A DNA stretch of 9,104 nt from Candidatus Aerophobota bacterium. GTDB lineage: Bacteria > Aerophobota > Aerophobia > Aerophobales > B3-G15. Location: NCBI GenBank assembly GCA_021163905.1, contig JAGGTG010000172.1, positions 1 to 9,104 on the forward strand. The letters run 5' to 3'. The position numbers and the translations under genes were made by a program. Below are positions 6,685-9,104 of this stretch, piece by piece; position 1 is the stretch's first letter, and every line of letters begins with the position of its first letter. The notes below the pieces were generated by a model. The model saw only the letters and a list, made by a program, of their open reading frames with translations, had not been told where the DNA came from and searched no databases.

Positions 6685-7242
6685 ATGAAAAACAAAGTAT
6701 GGTTAAATGTCCTTTGTACTATTATCCTCACCCTTTTCATTTCATCTTCTGCAGTTTTATCTTCCACACAGAGTATAAAGATAATCAAGGACCAGGAGTA
6801 TTTTCCCCTGGTGGATAGGGCTATAAAAGATGCGAAATCATCAATTCAGGTAATAGCATTTGAAATAGGATACTATCCTGAACATCCTTTAAGCCCCAGT
6901 AATATTCTGATTCAGGATTTAATTGCCGCTCAAAGAAGAGGGGTAAGGGTAAGAGTTATACTGGAGGTAAGTGACTGGAATCAAAGAGTGACTAAAAAGA
7001 ATAAATATTCGGGAAAGATTCTCTCAAAAGGAGGAGTAAAGGTAAGATACGATCCTCCAGATATAACAACCCATGCAAAGCTGATAATAATAGACTCATC
7101 CGTTGCCATCCTTGGAAGTAATAACTGGACCTACTATTCTCTTGCCAAAAATAGGGAACTTGCCGTACTTATTCACTCACCCTCCATTGTCAGGGAAATC
7201 AAGGATTATTTTGAAAACTTATGGAAGGAAAGTAGATCTTAA
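6685..7242 (+). CDS. Exported phospholipase D-family protein (Nuc-like, single HKD motif)
   Basis: A 185-residue protein with an N-terminal export signal: basic residues K2 and K4, a hydrophobic core to about residue 19, then a Ser/Ala-rich region with a likely cleavage site near 23-28. The mature part is a single phospholipase D-like domain with the motif H130-x-K132-x4-D137, followed by GSNNWTYYSLAKNRELAV. One HKD motif and this length fit the bacterial Nuc-type endonuclease group, which dimerises to build one active site from two motifs. DNA cleavage is thus more likely than lipid cleavage, but not proven. An AGGA at 6673-6676 precedes the ATG by 8 nt. It is flanked by non-coding gaps on both sides, so it is probably its own transcription unit. 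C11 is not in a proper lipobox, so I favour a secreted or signal-anchored protein over a lipoprotein. Confidence 0.88.
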   Translation: MKNKVWLNVLCTIILTLFISSSAVLSSTQSIKIIKDQEYFPLVDRAIKDAKSSIQVIAFEIGYYPEHPLSPSNILIQDLIAAQRRGVRVRVILEVSDWNQRVTKKNKYSGKILSKGGVKVRYDPPDITTHAKLIIIDSSVAILGSNNWTYYSLAKNRELAVLIHSPSIVREIKDYFENLWKESRS

Positions 7243-7258
7243 ATTTTTATTAAAAATT
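7242..7258. promoter_or_regulatory. AT-only inverted repeat just after the PLD gene (possible UP element)
   Basis: Seven bases (7242-7248) pair with 7252-7258 around a three-base loop; all are A or T. The stretch begins on the last base of the PLD-family stop codon. It lies about 46-62 bp before the predicted xseA transcription start, where A/T-rich UP elements bind the RNA polymerase alpha subunit. It is too weak to be a terminator on the + strand. Confidence 0.35.
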
Positions 7259-7262
7259 GTGT

Positions 7263-7287
7263 AGCTACCTTGACACTCAAGGTAGCT
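7263..7287. promoter_or_regulatory. Perfect hyphenated palindrome before xseA (operator-like or hairpin)
   Basis: The arm AGCTACCTTGA (7263-7273) is followed by CAC and then its exact reverse complement TCAAGGTAGCT (7277-7287): 11 of 11 pairs. The palindrome contains the TTGACA -35 box of the predicted xseA promoter, as expected for a repressor operator. As RNA it would form a stable hairpin ending the PLD-family transcript, but no T-run follows, so intrinsic termination would be inefficient on this strand. No second copy was noticed in the window. The symmetry is seen directly; the function is inferred. Confidence 0.6.
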
Positions 7288-7297
7288 CTGCTATGTT
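7270..7297 (+). promoter_or_regulatory. Predicted xseA promoter with extended -10
   Basis: A consensus -35 TTGACA (7270-7275) is followed after 16 nt by TATGTT (7292-7297). This -10 is preceded by TGC, giving the TGn of an extended -10. Predicted initiation is near 7303-7305, only about 8 nt before the xseA ATG at 7312. There is no convincing ribosome binding site before that ATG (the preceding bases are TACGGTAAAAA), which agrees with an almost leaderless mRNA. Confidence 0.5.
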
Positions 7298-7311
7298 AAT
7301 TACGGTAAAAA

Positions 7312-8670
7312 ATGAGTCAAAACTTGCATATTCATACAGTAACAGAGATTACTGCCTATATAAAGGGGACTCTTGAGGAAGATGTAAAACTTCAAGATAT
7401 CCTTGTTAAGGGGGAAATTTCAAATTACAGAATCCCCGGTAAACACCTTTACTTCTCTCTAAAAGATAACGGAGGACTCCTTCCCTGTATAATGTTTGAG
7501 GACAAAATGCAGGATTTAAAGTTTGATATTAAAAACGGGCTTGAGGTGGTGGCAAGAGGAAGTATAGGTGTTTATCCTCCAAGGGGTTGCTACCAGCTAT
7601 ATGTAGAGGAGCTATTCCCTCTGGGTAAGGGTTTACTTTATCTTGCATATGAAAAACTAAAAAAAGAATTAAAAGAAAAAGGCTACTTTGACCCTGCACA
7701 TAAGATCCCTCTTCCTTTCCTTCCCCAGCGAATTGGAATTGTTACATCTTCCAAAGGAGCAGCTGTAAAAGATATTTTAAGGGTGTTGGATGATAGATTT
7801 CCCAATCTGGAGATAATCATCTCCCCTTGTAGAGTTCAGGGAGAAGAGGCTCCCCTGGAGATAGCTCAGGCAATTAAGAATTTAAATGAATACGGAAAAG
7901 TAGATGTAATAATAGTTGGAAGGGGGGGAGGGTCAATAGAGGATCTTTTTGCCTTCAATGAAAAAGTGGTAGCAGATGCTATCTACAATTCTCATATTCC
8001 CATAATCTCCGCAGTGGGACATGAAATTGACCAAACTATAGCCGATCTTGTAGCTGACGAAAGAGCACCCACTCCTTCAGCCGCTGCTCAACGAGTTGTA
8101 CCAAGAAAAGAGGATTTAATACAGAAAATCTCCGAGAAAAAAAGGAAATTAAAAAATCTTATCTCCAGAAAAAAACAATCCCTGGAACAGGAAATTCTCA
8201 AATTACGAAAATTACTTGAAGCAAGACATCCTCAAAAAATTACCAGAGATTTAAAACAGAGAGTGGATGAGTACCGCAGAAGAGTTCGTGATTACCTTAT
8301 GGCAAATATTCAAAATCAGAGGAACGCATTTTTACGGTTAAGTCAAAAATTTATTCAACAATCACCTTATCACAAAATAAACCTCAACAAGGAAAAAATA
8401 AAAGCCCTGAGGGAAAAAATAACCAGAACTTATTTAGGGGAAATGGAGAAAAGAAAAGATAAACTTTTGTATTTAAGCAATAAAGCTAAATCTTTATCTC
8501 CTTACTCCATACTAAAAAGAGGATACAGTATTTGCTTTAGTCTTCCCTCCAGAAAAATAGTTAAAGAATCCTCACAGATTAAAGAGGAAGATAAGGTAAA
8601 AATTATGTTATCAAAAGGATCTCTTTACGGTAAAATTTACAAGGTAGAGGAGAGTAAAGGTGAACTTTGA
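7312..8670 (+). CDS. xseA: Exodeoxyribonuclease VII large subunit
   Basis: The catalytic subunit of exonuclease VII, which degrades single-stranded DNA from both ends into short oligonucleotides; one XseA works with several XseB copies. The 452 residues show an N-terminal OB-fold for DNA binding (about 1-105, with VKGEISNYRIPGKHLYFSLKD), then the catalytic domain: PQRIGIVTSSKGAAVKDILR, GRGGGS at 203-208, and GHEIDQTIADLVAD with H237, D240, D245 and D249. A long coiled coil follows (about 260-420), where XseB subunits dock, ending in the family's SPYSILKRGYSI. The ATG at 7312 puts the conserved TVTEITAYIKG at the usual distance from the N-terminus, although no good Shine-Dalgarno sequence precedes it. 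The end overlaps xseB by 11 nt. The central frame is intact. Confidence 0.97.
   Translation: MSQNLHIHTVTEITAYIKGTLEEDVKLQDILVKGEISNYRIPGKHLYFSLKDNGGLLPCIMFEDKMQDLKFDIKNGLEVVARGSIGVYPPRGCYQLYVEELFPLGKGLLYLAYEKLKKELKEKGYFDPAHKIPLPFLPQRIGIVTSSKGAAVKDILRVLDDRFPNLEIIISPCRVQGEEAPLEIAQAIKNLNEYGKVDVIIVGRGGGSIEDLFAFNEKVVADAIYNSHIPIISAVGHEIDQTIADLVADERAPTPSAAAQRVVPRKEDLIQKISEKKRKLKNLISRKKQSLEQEILKLRKLLEARHPQKITRDLKQRVDEYRRRVRDYLMANIQNQRNAFLRLSQKFIQQSPYHKINLNKEKIKALREKITRTYLGEMEKRKDKLLYLSNKAKSLSPYSILKRGYSICFSLPSRKIVKESSQIKEEDKVKIMLSKGSLYGKIYKVEESKGEL
8647..8653 (+). promoter_or_regulatory. Ribosome binding site supporting the GTG start of xseB
   Basis: GAGGAGA lies within the last codons of xseA, about 6 nt before GTG at 8660. 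The next in-frame ATG (8678) would cut off the conserved NFEEA start of XseB and has no comparable site, so GTG is preferred. Confidence 0.6.
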
Positions 8671-8932
8671 AGAAGCCATGGAAAAATTAGAAAAAATAAC
8701 ACAGGACCTTGAGGAAGGAAATCTTCCACTGGAGGAATCACTGGAAAAATTTGAAGAGGGGATGCGGCTTGTAAACTTCTGTGAAAAAAAATTAGAAGAG
8801 ATGGAGAAGAGGATAAGACTCCTGGTTAAAAATGAAGGTGAGCTTAAACTGGAGCCCTGGCAGCCGGATAGAAAAAACGATAAATCTAAAACAGAGTATG
8901 GACCTTTATTTGAGGAGAACAATCAAAAATAA
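8660..8932 (+). CDS. xseB: Exodeoxyribonuclease VII small subunit
   Basis: A 90-residue helical protein that binds the XseA coiled coil and is required for active exonuclease VII. The N-terminal two-thirds is typical: NFEEAMEKLEKITQDLEEGN, then LPLEESLEKFEEGMRLV, then CEKKLEEMEKRI. The family is usually about 60-85 residues, so the charged, proline-containing tail after about residue 65 is slightly long and probably disordered. It starts with GTG, overlapping xseA by 11 nt, which suggests translational coupling. Its stop TAA shares its last base with the ATG of the next gene. Confidence 0.95.
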   Translation: MNFEEAMEKLEKITQDLEEGNLPLEESLEKFEEGMRLVNFCEKKLEEMEKRIRLLVKNEGELKLEPWQPDRKNDKSKTEYGPLFEENNQK

Positions 8933-9104
8933 TGGGACAGGATCTTTTACTACTTCTTAGCAGTAAACTCCTCTGGTCTGTTGCATCAGCATGGATCTTA
9001 ACTCAGGCTCTTAAAATTGTAGTCACTTACCTAAAAGAGAAAAAAATAAAATGGCGCCGTTTCATCGAACCCGGAGGAATGCCCTCCTCACATGCAGCTA
9101 TGGT
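8932..9104 (+). CDS. yuiD: Divergent PAP2-family membrane protein (DUF212/YuiD-like), 3' end outside the window
   Basis: An open frame starts at ATG 8932, overlapping the xseB stop by one base (TAATG), and is still open at 9104 after 57 complete codons. Its N-terminus has a hydrophobic stretch (LLLLLSSKLLWSVASAWILT), then LKIVVTYLKEKKIKWRRFIE and the motif EPGGMPSSHAAMV with S52, S53 and H54. GGMPSSHAA is the hallmark of the DUF212 group, distantly related to acid phosphatase/PAP2 proteins and named YuiD in Bacillus. The biochemical role is not established to my knowledge. From memory, genes of this family often sit near xseA/xseB and isoprenoid genes such as dxs, which supports the call. Partial only because the window ends; no break is visible. 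Confidence 0.85.
   Translation, partial: MGQDLLLLLSSKLLWSVASAWILTQALKIVVTYLKEKKIKWRRFIEPGGMPSSHAAM

Noticed and set aside
7263..7287. Palindrome as a single CRISPR repeat or as an intrinsic terminator
   Set aside because: There is only one copy, with no spacers and no cas genes nearby, so not CRISPR. The downstream sequence CTGCTATG has no T-run, so it is a poor intrinsic terminator on the + strand.
8611..8922. 103-codon open frame on the - strand, Ser/Phe-rich
   Set aside because: It is antisense to xseB; the composition is the reverse complement of Glu/Lys-rich helical codons and no family is recognised.
108..9104. A new defence, mobile or biosynthetic multi-gene system
   Set aside because: All genes fall in well-known families, mostly housekeeping; I see no integrase, transposase, toxin-antitoxin pair, target-site duplication or cluster of unknown genes that would support such a system.

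Overview
The window reads as a compact, AT-rich bacterial chromosome segment. All ten protein-coding genes lie on the + strand and are packed with overlaps or very short gaps. Nothing points to a phage, plasmid, transposon, CRISPR array or RNA gene. The gene set (V/A-type ATPase subunits, a ComEB-type dCMP deaminase, a TsaC/phosphatase pair, xseA-xseB followed by a YuiD-like gene) fits a low-GC, probably anaerobic bacterium, either Firmicutes-like or a deep-branching uncultured lineage. This lineage call is inference from gene content and order only.

Positions 1-107 hold a strong hairpin (13-45, extendable to 7-53) and a good sigma70-type promoter (TTGACT, 16 nt, TAAAAT). Six genes follow at 108-6483, with gaps or overlaps of 23 nt or less: proA (proline synthesis), a fusion of a TsaC/Sua5 tRNA threonylcarbamoyladenosine enzyme with a low-molecular-weight (arginine-type) phosphatase, a dCMP deaminase, a V/A-ATPase peripheral-stalk subunit (G/H type), the V/A-ATPase membrane subunit I/a, and an iron-type alcohol dehydrogenase. 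The usual remaining ATPase genes (K, E, C, F, A, B, D) do not follow subunit I. The operon is therefore split or incomplete at this locus.

The 201-nt gap at 6484-6684 has no gene. It is built of degenerate GGTT/GTTG-rich repeats with inverted copies. It is followed by a small exported phospholipase D-family protein with one HKD motif (6685-7242).

Positions 7243-7311 carry an AT-rich block, then a perfect hyphenated palindrome (7263-7287) that contains a consensus -35 box. An extended -10 lies so close to the xseA start that the mRNA should be almost leaderless. xseA and xseB (the two exonuclease VII subunits) overlap by 11 nt, and xseB overlaps by one base a DUF212/YuiD-type membrane protein gene that runs off the window end.

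The protein families are mostly housekeeping, and I do not see a convincing new multi-gene system. The points most worth follow-up are the TsaC-phosphatase fusion, the orphan ATPase stalk/I pair in a place reminiscent of the Firmicutes F-type ATPase neighbourhood, and the palindrome-embedded xseA promoter.
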